Below are positions 1 through 8,266 of a stretch of DNA of 40,819 nucleotides, piece by piece. The stretch is from JAAGZL01 sp964628835 (GTDB lineage: Bacteria > Pseudomonadota > Gammaproteobacteria > Chromatiales > Chromatiaceae): contig CAZVME010000024.1 of assembly GCA_964628835.1 (NCBI GenBank), positions 1 through 40,819 on the forward strand, in the 5' to 3' direction. Each line of letters begins with the position of its first letter. The stretch's first letter is position 1. The notes beneath the pieces were generated by a model, which was not told where the DNA came from, made no database searches, and saw nothing but the letters and a program-made list of their open reading frames with translations. The position numbers and the translations under genes were made by a program.

Positions 1-87
1 CCACAAATGACTCAAGACAAGGCGCAGTCCGCAGTTAATGGTTGCTCCCTTAATAAGGGCTGGAACGCAGGATTGAGTCATTTGTGG
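1..87. repeat. Imperfect palindromic dispersed repeat, copy 1
   Basis: Bases 1-15 and 73-87 are perfect 15-base inverted repeats (ccacaaatgactcaa and its complement). Between them lies a small hairpin (ccctt/aaggg near 47-59). The internal stretch at about 16-41 recurs in degenerate form at 5843-5868, matching at roughly 22 of 26 positions. The layout resembles a REP- or MITE-like non-coding element with terminal inverted repeats. No transposase is present. The element may extend left of the window. The repeat and its arms are seen directly; the element class is inference. Confidence 0.6.
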
Positions 88-96
88 GCCTCCCTC

Positions 97-200
97 TGGG
101 CGCGGCGAGATGCCGTCATCTGCGGCGTTGCGTCTCTTGAAAAGGGCATGCCATTCCCTGCAAGACGCGCCTTGCAGCTAACGGCTTCTCGCCACGCTGA
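97..200. repeat. Second long imperfect hairpin upstream of glgP
   Basis: Bases 100-116 pair with 181-197 over 17 positions with two mismatches (103/194 and 111/186), and further short complementary blocks lie inside (120-123 with 174-177; 130-135 with 163-168). Its right half shares a gcag-ytaayGG core with the element at 1-87, so it may be a diverged member of the same family. Together with 1-87 it fills most of the 361-base region before glgP. Confidence 0.45.
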
Positions 201-217
201 TATGTGCCCTTTATACG

Positions 218-245
218 TTACAGTACACTAGAGTATTGGTATTAT
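218..245 (+). promoter_or_regulatory. Possible sigma70-type promoter for glgP
   Basis: TTACAG at 218-223 and TATTAT at 240-245 are separated by 16 bases, a reasonable -35/-10 pair about 115 bases before the glgP start. It lies just right of the palindromic repeats. The match is by eye only and the -35 box is imperfect. Confidence 0.3.
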
Positions 246-361
246 CCGTGGTCTTTGCCAAAGACGTAGCGGCATCTCTCCAGTTTGTGCAGGCGGCGTA
301 AGCCCCCAGGCCCCATTTGAGGATACCACTGCCGTCTCGCTGTCCCTGTAGAGGTATAAAG

Positions 362-2884
362 ATGCGCCCGAGTAAACACTCCCCATTCACACCATTGACC
401 CAGAGCCGTCTGAACGAAAGCCTGAGCAGTCTCCCGCCCCTGACCATGGATGCAGAGGGGATCGCCCACGATTTCAGGCGTTATTTCTGCCGCACCCTGG
501 GGCGCGACAGAGACTGCAACAGTACACACTACCCCTACACCGCCCTGGCCATGGCCGTAAGAGACCGCCTGATGGAGCGCTGGCAGAACACCCAGCGCGC
601 CTACCAGGAAGCCGACAGCAAACGCACCTACTATATATCCCTGGAGTTTCTCATGGGTCGGGCCTTAGGTAACAGCGTCCTCAATCTGGGACTGGGAGAC
701 GCGGTGGAACAGGGCCTGTACGAACTGGGTCTGGTACTGGAGGAGATTGCGGAGAACGAGCCGGACGCCGGGCTGGGCAACGGTGGCCTAGGTCGTCTGG
801 CCGCCTGCTTCCTGGATAGCTGCGCCACACTGCAACTGCCGGTGAATGGCTATGGCATCCGCTACGAGTACGGCATGTTCCGCCAGGCCATCCAGGAGGG
901 GCATCAGGTGGAGGAGCCGGACCACTGGCTGCGCAACGGCAATCCATGGGAGGTAGAACGCCCTGAGTTTACCCAGAGGGTCCGATTTGGCGGCTACACC
1001 GAGATCATGCCGCGCTGGGCCGACAAGATGGATGTGCGCTGGCTGGAGACCAATGACGTACTGGCTGTCCCCTACGATGTGCCCATCCCCGGTTATAAAA
1101 ATGACACGGTAAACACCCTGCGCCTGTGGAAGGCCGCGGCAACCGATGAATTCGATCTGAATGAATTTAACGCCGGCAGTTACACCGAATCAATGGAGAC
1201 CAAGAATGCCGCCGAACACATCACCATGGTGCTCTACCCCAACGATGCCAGCGAATCCGGCAAGGAGTTGCGCCTGCGCCAACAATATTTTCTGGCCTCG
1301 GCCAGCCTGCAGGACGTATTCAGAAGATGGAAGCTGGACCACGGAAACGACTTCTCCGAATTTGCCCAGAAGAACTGCTTTCAACTGAACGATACCCATC
1401 CGGCCATAGCAGTGGCAGAGCTGATGCGGTTGCTGGTGGACCACGAAAGCCTGGGCTGGGACACGGCCTGGAAGATAACCAAAAACACCATGGCCTACAC
1501 CAATCACACCCTATTGCCGGAGGCCCTGGAAAAATGGGCGGTACGCATGTTTGAGCACCTGCTCCCCAGACCGTTGCAGATCATCTATGAGATCAATGCC
1601 CGCTTCCTGAGCGAGGTGGCAAACCGCTGGCCGGGAGACACCGGCCGCCAGCAGCGCATGTCCATAATTGAGGAGGGCAACGAGCCCCAGGTACGCATGG
1701 CGTTCCTGGCCATTGTTGGCAGCTTTTCGGTAAACGGGGTGGCCGCACTCCACTCCGAGTTGTTGAAGCAGGGACTGTTCCACGACTTCTACGAACTGTG
1801 GCCGGAGAAGTTCAACAACAAGACCAATGGCGTCACCCAACGGCGCTGGCTTGCGGCCTGCAACCCACCACTGAGGAAGTTACTGAGTTCCAGCATTGGT
1901 GATGACTGGATTGCTGACCTGAGCCAGTTGCACAAACTCACCGATCACATAGACGACCCAAAGTTTCGCCACCAGTGGATCCTGGCAAAACAGCAGAACA
2001 AGGCGCGACTGGCGCAACTGGTGTTACGGGAGTGCGACATCCAGTTCAATATTGACGCCCTGTTTGACGTACAGGTCAAACGCATCCACGAATATAAGCG
2101 CCAACTCCTCAACCTGCTGCATGTAATCCACCTCTATGCCAGAATCAAGGCGGGTGATACCACAGCCTGGACCCCGCGCTGCGTCCTGTTTGGCGGCAAG
2201 GCGGCACCCGGCTATTTCCAAGCCAAGCTGATTATAAAACTGATCAACAATGTGGCCCATGTGGTCAACAATGACCCAGCGGTTGGCGACCTGCTCAAGG
2301 TGGCCTTTCTCCCCGACTACCGGGTCTCCGCCATGGAGGTGATCTGCCCCGGAACCGATCTGTCCGAGCAGATATCCACCGCCGGCAAAGAGGCCTCCGG
2401 CACCGGCAATATGAAATTTATGATGAACGGCGCTCTTACTATCGGCACCCTGGACGGTGCCAACATAGAGATCCGTGAAGAGGTGGGCGCAGAGAACTTT
2501 TTCCTGTTTGGGCTGACCGCCGAGCAGGTGCAGGAGATGCAGCCGCAGTACAATCCTGAGGCCATCATCCATGCCGACCCCAATCTGTCACGGGTTATGA
2601 AACTGCTGGAGAAGTGCCACTTTAACCAGCAGGAACCGGGACTGTTCGACCCCGTTACCAACTCAATCCGCAGTCCGCACGATCCCTGGATGGTGGCAGC
2701 AGACTTCACCAGCTACCTGGAGGCCCAGGAACAGGCCGCCAGCATGTATCGCGATCACGAATCCTGGGTCACCAGCAGTATACTAAACAGCGCCTTCAGT
2801 GGCCGCTTCTCCACCGACCGCACCATATATGAATATAACCACAACATTTGGAAGCTAAAACCGGTGCCATCCCTACCGCTATAG
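362..2884 (+). CDS. glgP: Glycogen/alpha-glucan phosphorylase
   Basis: Cytoplasmic enzyme that releases glucose-1-phosphate from alpha-1,4-glucans using inorganic phosphate and pyridoxal phosphate. The 840-residue length is normal for the GT35 family. Diagnostic blocks include YYISLEFLMGR near the N terminus, GNGGLGRLAACFLDS, NDTHPAIAV, the DVQVKRIHEYKRQLLN block and GTGNMKFMMNGALTIGT, whose lysine (about residue 685) is the expected PLP Schiff-base residue. The start at 362 is preferred over an in-frame codon at 317 because gaggtataaag gives a ribosome-binding site directly before it. The following HD-GYP gene starts 66 bases downstream on the same strand. Glucokinase at 35336 is the only other sugar enzyme in the window. 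Confidence 0.97.
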   Translation: MRPSKHSPFTPLTQSRLNESLSSLPPLTMDAEGIAHDFRRYFCRTLGRDRDCNSTHYPYTALAMAVRDRLMERWQNTQRAYQEADSKRTYYISLEFLMGRALGNSVLNLGLGDAVEQGLYELGLVLEEIAENEPDAGLGNGGLGRLAACFLDSCATLQLPVNGYGIRYEYGMFRQAIQEGHQVEEPDHWLRNGNPWEVERPEFTQRVRFGGYTEIMPRWADKMDVRWLETNDVLAVPYDVPIPGYKNDTVNTLRLWKAAATDEFDLNEFNAGSYTESMETKNAAEHITMVLYPNDASESGKELRLRQQYFLASASLQDVFRRWKLDHGNDFSEFAQKNCFQLNDTHPAIAVAELMRLLVDHESLGWDTAWKITKNTMAYTNHTLLPEALEKWAVRMFEHLLPRPLQIIYEINARFLSEVANRWPGDTGRQQRMSIIEEGNEPQVRMAFLAIVGSFSVNGVAALHSELLKQGLFHDFYELWPEKFNNKTNGVTQRRWLAACNPPLRKLLSSSIGDDWIADLSQLHKLTDHIDDPKFRHQWILAKQQNKARLAQLVLRECDIQFNIDALFDVQVKRIHEYKRQLLNLLHVIHLYARIKAGDTTAWTPRCVLFGGKAAPGYFQAKLIIKLINNVAHVVNNDPAVGDLLKVAFLPDYRVSAMEVICPGTDLSEQISTAGKEASGTGNMKFMMNGALTIGTLDGANIEIREEVGAENFFLFGLTAEQVQEMQPQYNPEAIIHADPNLSRVMKLLEKCHFNQQEPGLFDPVTNSIRSPHDPWMVAADFTSYLEAQEQAASMYRDHESWVTSSILNSAFSGRFSTDRTIYEYNHNIWKLKPVPSLPL

Positions 2885-2950
2885 CGAGGAGAGAAAAGTG
2901 ACTTCTGCGCCAGAAGATACAGGACAACCCACATGAGAATGATCTGACTG

Positions 2951-3955
2951 ATGATCAAAGCCGTACGGATTAAGGACCTGCAAATTGGGATGTATGTAAT
3001 CATCCCAGGCGCCTGGATGAACCATCCATTCACCCTCAATCAGTTTCGGATCAGAAGCCAAAAACAGATCAGGGTGATGGGAGAGCATGGCCTGCATGAA
3101 TTGGAGGTGGACTTTAGCAAGAGCCGTGTTCCAGGCAATTTTCTGGATGAAGAGGTTCAAGCGAAACCAGATCACCCAGAGCAGATAGCGATGAAGGCCC
3201 CGGCCAAATGGAGGCCCGAGAGCCTGGTGCCGACGGCGCTGATGGAGGCCATTGATGACAAGCGATTGGACCCCCTCGCCAAGGCCAAGGCGGTGTACCA
3301 AAACTCACTGGAGATGATGTCGCGTCTGCTGGAGAGCCCCACGGCAGAGAACATCCATACCAGCAAGGACGCCATCAAATCCATCACCAACCTGATTCTG
3401 TCGGACGATGACACCGCGTACAATATGCTGCGCATAACCACCCACGACTTTTACACCTACACCCATTCGGTGAATGTGGGCGTCACCGCCATCATGCTGG
3501 CAAAAGAGCTGTTCCGAAATTCAGACCGCCACGACCTGGGGGAACTGGGTGCGGGGTTTTTTCTGCACGACCTGGGCAAGGTTAATGTGGACTCCAGAAT
3601 CATCAATAAACCGGCCCGCCTCAATGAGGAGGAGATGAACCAGATACGCACCCACCCATACCAGGGCTACAAGATCCTGAAAGATGCCAACGCCCTGTCC
3701 GAGGAGTGCAAATACATCGTGCTACAGCATCATGAACTGTACGACGGAACCGGTTATCCCAAGCATCTGCAGGGTGACGAGATCCACGTCTATGGACGCA
3801 TCTGCTGCCTGGCGGACGTGTTCGAGGCCCTCACCGCAGAGCGTTCCTACAAGCAGTCCCTACCCAGGTTTGATGCCCTGAAACTGATGCGGGACGAGAT
3901 GCCAAACCACTTCAACCGGGAGATGCTCAACGCCTTCGTCCTGTTATTCAAGTAG
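2951..3955 (+). CDS. HD-GYP domain protein with N-terminal DUF3391
   Basis: Probable cyclic-di-GMP phosphodiesterase of 334 residues. Residues 1 to about 120 resemble the DUF3391 domain commonly joined to HD-GYP. The catalytic part runs from about 160 to 330 and shows THSVNV (His172), HDLGK at 206-210, HHELYDGTGYP at 260-270 and LADVFEALTAERSYK, so the metal-binding His/Asp set and the GYP-type loop are intact. No signal peptide or membrane segment is visible, so it should act in the cytoplasm. It lies 66 bases after glgP on the same strand and may be co-transcribed. The Shine-Dalgarno sequence before the start is weak. The fold is clear; the nucleotide substrate is inferred from the family. 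Confidence 0.93.
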   Translation: MIKAVRIKDLQIGMYVIIPGAWMNHPFTLNQFRIRSQKQIRVMGEHGLHELEVDFSKSRVPGNFLDEEVQAKPDHPEQIAMKAPAKWRPESLVPTALMEAIDDKRLDPLAKAKAVYQNSLEMMSRLLESPTAENIHTSKDAIKSITNLILSDDDTAYNMLRITTHDFYTYTHSVNVGVTAIMLAKELFRNSDRHDLGELGAGFFLHDLGKVNVDSRIINKPARLNEEEMNQIRTHPYQGYKILKDANALSEECKYIVLQHHELYDGTGYPKHLQGDEIHVYGRICCLADVFEALTAERSYKQSLPRFDALKLMRDEMPNHFNREMLNAFVLLFK

Positions 3956-3979
3956 GCTCACAACGACTACCATCCTCAA

Positions 3980-4786
3980 TTAGCGCATCCCCCGTTCCGA
4001 CTTTATCCGCTCATAGGCCTGGCGGATCTCGTGGGTCTTCTTCGCCGCCATCTTCATCATCTCTTCCGGCAGACCCTTAGACACCAGCTTGTCCGGGTGG
4101 TGCTGACTCAGCAGGCGGCGGTAGGCCCGTTTCACCTCGGCATCACTGCTGTCAGATGAAATGGTGAGGATGGCGTAGGCGTCTTGCAGTGAGGGGCCAG
4201 CAGGCTTAGCGGCCGTCCTGCCACCGGCGCCGGTATAATGCCTTTCGGCCTGTATCATCTGCTCCAGACGCCGGAACAACGACTCCGGCACATGCAGATG
4301 CTGACAGATATGTAACAGCAGACTCTCTTCCGCCCGATGCAGAACCCCATCGGCATAGGCCGCCTGCAGCTGTATCTCCATGAACATCTGGATCAGGGTC
4401 TGGCGTCGGTGACACTCCTGGCGAAACTGCTCCAGCACGTCATCCAGGGGAAAATCTGATTTTTTACCCTGATCAAACAAGCGGATGGCGGTCTGGCGCA
4501 ACTCCTGGGGCAGGTCCATCTGCACCATAACCGCACGCGCCATCTCTATCTCATCTTTGGATACCCGGCCATCGGCCTTGGCCAGATGCCCCATAACCGA
4601 GAATGTGGCGGTGAAAAAGGCGGTCTGCACCCGCTCCCGATCACCGGGATGCAGCGGTTCGAAGTCCTTAAGCCCACTCATGCCCCGGTCCAGGTTGTGT
4701 CCCAGCACCGCACCCAGAATGGCCCCCAGGGGACCACCCAGCATAAAACCGAAAGCCCCACCCAGCATTTTTCCCAACCAACTCAA
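3980..4786 (-). CDS. djlA: DjlA-type DnaJ co-chaperone with TerB-like domain
   Basis: A 268-residue protein with an N-terminal glycine-rich hydrophobic stretch (residues 8-29), a central TerB-like helical domain (about 50-165; note the ADG motifs near 71 and 145) and a C-terminal J domain (about 200-266) carrying HPD at 230-232. This order is that of DjlA, a membrane-linked co-chaperone that stimulates DnaK ATPase. The start is TTG at 4786, preceded on the minus strand by an aggag Shine-Dalgarno sequence at suitable distance; the next ATG would remove the start of the glycine-rich segment. It converges with the HD-GYP gene, with only 24 bases between stop codons. Confidence 0.9.
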   Translation of the reverse strand: MSWLGKMLGGAFGFMLGGPLGAILGAVLGHNLDRGMSGLKDFEPLHPGDRERVQTAFFTATFSVMGHLAKADGRVSKDEIEMARAVMVQMDLPQELRQTAIRLFDQGKKSDFPLDDVLEQFRQECHRRQTLIQMFMEIQLQAAYADGVLHRAEESLLLHICQHLHVPESLFRRLEQMIQAERHYTGAGGRTAAKPAGPSLQDAYAILTISSDSSDAEVKRAYRRLLSQHHPDKLVSKGLPEEMMKMAAKKTHEIRQAYERIKSERGMR

Positions 4787-5016
4787 GCTCTTTCTCCTGT
4801 CATATCACATAAAAACTACTACTAAACCCAACAATCTCGCTGGAAATGCAGCCAATTATAAGCGGTTCTGGAACAACCCGGTATCACCCATTCGATACTG
4901 GCATACAACTCACTCTGGTGTAATACTAATTACCGCAACCCCTGGTTAAAAACCTAGTTTCAAACTGCGAATGTTTATTCTGGGCATCCGTAATAATAAC
5001 AGAGGAGCATACTGGA

Positions 5017-5337
5017 ATGAGCAAACCAAATCCTGTCATCGGCAACTGGTATCAAACCGTTGAAGGAGAAGTTCTTGAGGTAGTAGCCCTGGACCTGGAA
5101 GAGCAGTCCATAGAGGTGCAGTTCTATGACGGAACAGTGGAGGAGTACGACACTGATACCTGGAAAGAGCTAATTGCAAGTAGCGCCGAGCCCCCCGAGG
5201 ACTGGTCTGGATCGCTGGATATAAGCAAAGATGATTACGGCGTGGACCTGGATCGCCCCGCAGGTAATAACCACCATAACCCCATGAATGACCTGGATGA
5301 CCTGGATGACCTGGATGACCTGGATGACACAGAGTAA
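5017..5337 (+). CDS. Small acidic DUF6763-like protein with DLD tail
   Basis: A 106-residue acidic protein starting at ATG 5017 with aacagaggagcat just upstream. The first 60 residues (PVIGNWYQTVEGEVLEVVAL, then VQFYDGTVEEYDTDTW) match what I remember of a short conserved proteobacterial family annotated DUF6763; its role is unknown. Residues 70-90 are rich in D, P and N, and the C terminus is four DLD units encoded by a 9-base tandem repeat at 5290-5325. No membrane segment or signal peptide. It is divergent from djlA across about 230 bases. Confidence 0.8.
   Translation: MSKPNPVIGNWYQTVEGEVLEVVALDLEEQSIEVQFYDGTVEEYDTDTWKELIASSAEPPEDWSGSLDISKDDYGVDLDRPAGNNHHNPMNDLDDLDDLDDLDDTE
5290..5325 (+). 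repeat. Tandem repeat, 4 x 9 bp, coding for DLD
   Basis: Four exact copies of gacctggat (5290-5298, 5299-5307, 5308-5316, 5317-5325) lie in frame near the 3' end of the small acidic gene. The unit is a multiple of three, so copy-number change would lengthen or shorten the acidic tail without breaking the frame. Confidence 0.9.
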
Positions 5338-5436
5338 TGCCAAATTCAGCACCAGGCATGGTTAAAGTTTCTCCAAACTCCGCCGCTATATGGGTTGAGA
5401 GTTATGTCAGTAGACAAAATTTTGGAGGCTAGCCCA

Positions 5437-5646
5437 ATGATCACCAAGTATGACATGGCATCTGGTGAACGGATGTATCAATCCGCGAAAAGAGAAGTAG
5501 AAACACTGATCTCTGTCCCATATGAACTGACTGGCCCTACCCCGGCAATCCAACTAGTCACGATTGAAAGTCAACCAGAGCCAGAGAAAATACCACCTGA
5601 TCTAGCAACAGTTTCGGTCACTGAATTTCTAAACATAATCTGGTAA
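5437..5646 (+). CDS. Small hypothetical protein
   Basis: An open frame runs to the TAA at 5644-5646. The ATG at 5437 is preferred because ggagg sits 9 bases upstream, giving a 69-residue protein; an in-frame ATG at 5404 and a TTG at 5395 would extend it. The product is hydrophilic, with a proline-rich middle and no cysteine motif, membrane segment or signal peptide. I do not recognise it. It follows the acidic DUF6763-like gene by about 100 bases. The good ribosome-binding site is the main support for it being real. Confidence 0.5.
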   Translation: MITKYDMASGERMYQSAKREVETLISVPYELTGPTPAIQLVTIESQPEPEKIPPDLATVSVTEFLNIIW

Positions 5647-5842
5647 TACAGTTTTCTATTCCCCCAACCTACACGGCTAAACAGCTGTGCAGGCGCCACA
5701 AATAACCGCACTCTCCCTTCACTTTACTACCGCCTTAAGTAAACATTCTCTAACACCCATTCACAGAGTACTCCTTAGTGCTGTTAGCCACTATTAACCC
5801 GGCAACAATATGTGCTATGTTCTGGGCTTGATGAATATCACG

Positions 5843-5868
5843 GACAAGACACAGTCCGCAACTAATGG
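5843..5868 (+). repeat. Dispersed repeat, degenerate copy 2
   Basis: This stretch matches about 22 of 26 positions of bases 16-41 (shared core cagtccgca then taatgg). The terminal inverted repeats of copy 1 are not obvious here, so this looks like a decayed or partial copy. Confidence 0.5.
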
Positions 5869-6002
5869 ATATCCTATTGGTAGATCTGTATAGCTACTGC
5901 TCCTGGCCTACGCCCATGTAGTCCACAGCAAACATGGGCATTCTTAAAACCACTAAACTATAGATGTAACCATTGCATGCTGATCTACTTGCCGCAGGAG
6001 TG

Positions 6003-6032
6003 CTACAGTGGCATTTTAATGCATTGCTGTAG
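6003..6032. promoter_or_regulatory. Nested inverted repeat upstream of response regulator
   Basis: Outer arms ctacag (6003-6008) and ctgtag (6027-6032) enclose inner arms gcatt (6011-6015) and aatgc (6018-6022). The repeat is about 80 bases before the start codon at 6112, a plausible place for an operator or a 5' leader hairpin. Function is inference from position and symmetry only. Confidence 0.3.
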
Positions 6033-6111
6033 ACCAGAACACGACAGCTGAACATAACACAACTTGGTGCCGGGTTAATTAGTAAACACACCTAACTTTA
6101 GAGCGTGGGAG

Positions 6112-6726
6112 ATGACAGGTAAGCCAACCGTATTTGTTATAGATGATGATGAAGCTGTGCGTGACTCTGTGCGCTGGCTTATATCATCCATTAATCTGGA
6201 GGTTAAGACCTTTTCTTCCGCACAGGAATTTCTTGACACTTTCGAGCCGGGACACACAGGGTGCCTGTTACTCGACATGCGAATGCCTGGCATGAGTGGC
6301 CTGGCACTACTGACTAAACTACGCAAATCAGGCTCAAAGATACCCACGATCTTTCTTACCGGCCATGGAGATGTACCTATGGCTGTACGTGCGCTGAAAG
6401 CAGGGGCCGTAGACTTCCTTGAAAAACCATATAACGACCAGGTGCTGCTCGACTGTATACACAAAGCTCTCGAACAGAGCGAACAAATCCATCAGCTGCG
6501 CGGGGAACAACACAGAGTCGATGATCTGTACGCAACATTAACTCCCCGAGAGCTGGAAGTAATGTCAATGATAGTTAAGGGCTTATCCAATAAGGCCATA
6601 AGCAGCAACCTATCTATAAGTATAAAAACTGTCGAGACACATCGGGCGCGGATTATGGATAAGATGGAAGCAGATTCGGTATCACACTTGGTGCGAATGG
6701 CAGTAACCCTGGAACAGCAAAACTAA
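6112..6726 (+). CDS. FixJ/TtrR-family response regulator
   Basis: A 204-residue two-component regulator. Residues 5-118 form a receiver domain with the acidic pair DDD at 11-13, phospho-acceptor Asp55 (CLLLDMRMPG), Thr83 (FLTGHGD) and Lys105 (EKPY). Residues about 140-200 form a LuxR-type helix-turn-helix (LTPRELEV, then GLSNKAISSNLSISIKTVETH). This is the FixJ/TtrR architecture: a DNA-binding transcription activator. The ATG at 6112 follows gggag. No kinase gene is adjacent, but a TtrS-type kinase closes the sox block at 13163, making it the likely partner. Upstream of soxX by 558 bases, it is a candidate activator of sox. Partnership and target are inference. Confidence 0.92.
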   Translation: MTGKPTVFVIDDDEAVRDSVRWLISSINLEVKTFSSAQEFLDTFEPGHTGCLLLDMRMPGMSGLALLTKLRKSGSKIPTIFLTGHGDVPMAVRALKAGAVDFLEKPYNDQVLLDCIHKALEQSEQIHQLRGEQHRVDDLYATLTPRELEVMSMIVKGLSNKAISSNLSISIKTVETHRARIMDKMEADSVSHLVRMAVTLEQQN

Positions 6727-7284
6727 ACCCACACCAAATCAATTAGACTATAGCCTCCGGCCCCACCACCCATCCAGTATCCCATAAGAAAAGTAAGACA
6801 ATGCACAACCAGGCATTGCGGCATAAGAGCTGGCCAGAATAGAGCCCACGCATGATTTGATGCTGTGTTGAACTTGCTGTAGTAAGGCATGCCAGTCTTT
6901 ACCAGGTGTGCCTTGCCCCATTAGCAGGGCTAATGTTTTCCTTACTTTTCACATAGCCCACAACCAATTCCCATACCAAACAGACGCCAATATCAGGGTT
7001 TCCCCTGACACCCATAATAATTACCACTGATGGCACCTACGAATTCTCTCAATAATTTGGGTAATCAACCCCATTCTAACCCCGGCACAACTGCGCTAAA
7101 AATAGACTCGTAAGTGACAACACGCACCAGCACCTAAACAGTTGGCTTATAACATCTAGCCCAAAATTACTTCTGTAAAGGCTGAGCAACAGCAGTACCG
7201 TCACACACTGAGCCATTACAAATAAGACTATTCAAAGCTATCGCAACAGCATCATTGATAGCAAACAACAGAGGAGAGACCCTG
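6727..7284. other. 558-base region between regulator and soxX
   Basis: No gene is supported here. The region is AT-rich relative to glgP and holds two inverted repeats (6884-6889 with 6909-6914; 6919-6925 with 6929-6935), the second followed by a T-rich run that may end the regulator transcript. The right half should contain the sox promoter and the regulator's binding sites, but I see no clear -35/-10 pair. Confidence 0.5.
6919..6945 (+). terminator. Possible terminator downstream of response regulator
   Basis: Seven-base arms cattagc (6919-6925) and gctaatg (6929-6935) with a 3-base loop are followed by ttttc. The stem is AT-rich and lies about 190 bases after the stop codon, so this is a weak candidate. 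A second inverted repeat (aaggca/tgcctt) precedes it. Confidence 0.3.
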
Positions 7285-7740
7285 ATGAGAATACCCATCA
7301 CACAGCACGCCCTGGTAGTGCTGTTACTCACTGGTATAACTGCTGATGCAAATGCTGCTAATACGGTTGCCAAGTACCAAATCACCGATTTCGCAATTGA
7401 AGCATCACTAACCGGGCAGCCGGGTGATCCCAAACAGGGACGAAATATAACCATACACCGAAAAAAGGGCAATTGTCTGGCCTGCCACCGCATGCCAATC
7501 CCAGAAATGATGGATCATGGATCCACCGGCACCGATTTGAAGGGTGTCGGAAGCAGGTTAAGTGAGGGGCAAATTCGGCTACGGATTATCGATCCCAAGC
7601 AACTCAACCCCATAACAATGATGCCAGCTTTCCACAGGACCGAAGGCCTGCACCGTGTAATGAAGAAGTTCGTGGATAAGCCGATTCTGTCCGCCCAAGA
7701 AGTGGAACATGTGGTCGCTTATTTGAAAACCCTCAAGTAA
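7285..7740 (+). CDS. soxX: Sulfur-oxidizing cytochrome c subunit SoxX
   Basis: Periplasmic monoheme cytochrome, partner of SoxA in the SoxAX complex that joins thiosulfate to the SoxY cysteine. The 151-residue product has a signal peptide (residues 1 to about 24, ending ADANA), the heme-binding CLACH at 64-68, and TMMPAFHR near 111-118 supplying the usual methionine ligand. The ATG at 7285 is chosen because gaggagag lies just upstream and it places the signal peptide at the N terminus; an in-frame TTG at 7255 would be longer. It is the first gene of the soxXYZAB set, with SoxY starting 22 bases after the stop. Confidence 0.96.
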   Translation: MRIPITQHALVVLLLTGITADANAANTVAKYQITDFAIEASLTGQPGDPKQGRNITIHRKKGNCLACHRMPIPEMMDHGSTGTDLKGVGSRLSEGQIRLRIIDPKQLNPITMMPAFHRTEGLHRVMKKFVDKPILSAQEVEHVVAYLKTLK

Positions 7741-7762
7741 CGATTCCTTAGGAGAAACTCAA

Positions 7763-8242
7763 ATGTCTGAACCTATTTCCAAAACCACAGTGAGCCGACG
7801 CCAGTTCCTGTCTTATAGCGGCGCCACCGTAGCAGCCCTATCAGCAGTCGGTTTATTGCCAGGCCTGGCTTTCGCTACAGTCGAAGAGACGGAGACTCAC
7901 ATAAAAAAACTGGCTGGCGATAAAAAAATCCAGGAAGGAAAAGTCACAATCAAGCTGCCTAAAATTGCTGAAAACGGTAATACCGTTCCAGTAACCGTAA
8001 CCGTAGACAGCCCTATGACTGACGCCAACCACGTCACCTCTATTCATCTGCTGGCAGAAAACAATCCTGCCCCTGATATTGCCATATTCCACTTCTCGCC
8101 AATGAGCGGAAAAGCAGAAATTTCAACGCGGATACGTCTCGCAAAGACCCAAAACGTAGTTGCGGTGGCACAGATGAACGACGGCTCAGTCTACATCGGC
8201 AAACAAACAGTCAAAGTCACAATCGGCGGCTGTGGCGGCTAA
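7763..8242 (+). CDS. soxY: Thiosulfate-carrier subunit SoxY
   Basis: SoxY carries sulfur intermediates covalently on a C-terminal cysteine in the periplasm as part of SoxYZ. The 159-residue protein has a twin-arginine signal (SRRQFLSYSG at 11-20, hydrophobic stretch to about 38) and ends in the hallmark GGCGG swinging arm, with Cys157 as the carrier residue. The Tat signal is expected because SoxYZ is exported folded. A Shine-Dalgarno sequence (aggag) precedes ATG 7763. It sits between soxX and soxZ with about 20-25 bases on each side, so a single transcript is likely. Confidence 0.97.
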   Translation: MSEPISKTTVSRRQFLSYSGATVAALSAVGLLPGLAFATVEETETHIKKLAGDKKIQEGKVTIKLPKIAENGNTVPVTVTVDSPMTDANHVTSIHLLAENNPAPDIAIFHFSPMSGKAEISTRIRLAKTQNVVAVAQMNDGSVYIGKQTVKVTIGGCGG

Positions 8243-8266
8243 CACAACAGAATTGGAGAAGTAATT

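Larger units (their letters stand above)
5647..6111. other. 465-base intergenic region before the response regulator
   Basis: No convincing gene is seen; a short minus-strand frame at 5894-6091 lacks a ribosome-binding site and any recognisable family. The region holds a diverged copy of the dispersed repeat (5843-5868), a hairpin with 8-base arms at 5912-5919 and 5932-5939 (gcccatgt/acatgggc), and a nested inverted repeat at 6003-6032. These sit 80-200 bases before the response-regulator start and may be regulatory. Confidence 0.5.

Noticed and set aside
1..87. Palindrome as a rho-independent terminator of a gene to the left
   Set aside because: There is no T tract after the right arm, and the internal sequence recurs elsewhere, which favours a repeat element.
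5290..5325. Tandem 9-base units considered as a CRISPR or VNTR array
   Set aside because: No spacers and far too short for CRISPR; it is an in-frame coding repeat.
5894..6091. Short minus-strand frame of 65 codons before the response regulator
   Set aside because: No ribosome-binding site or family, and it covers two hairpins; more likely intergenic.
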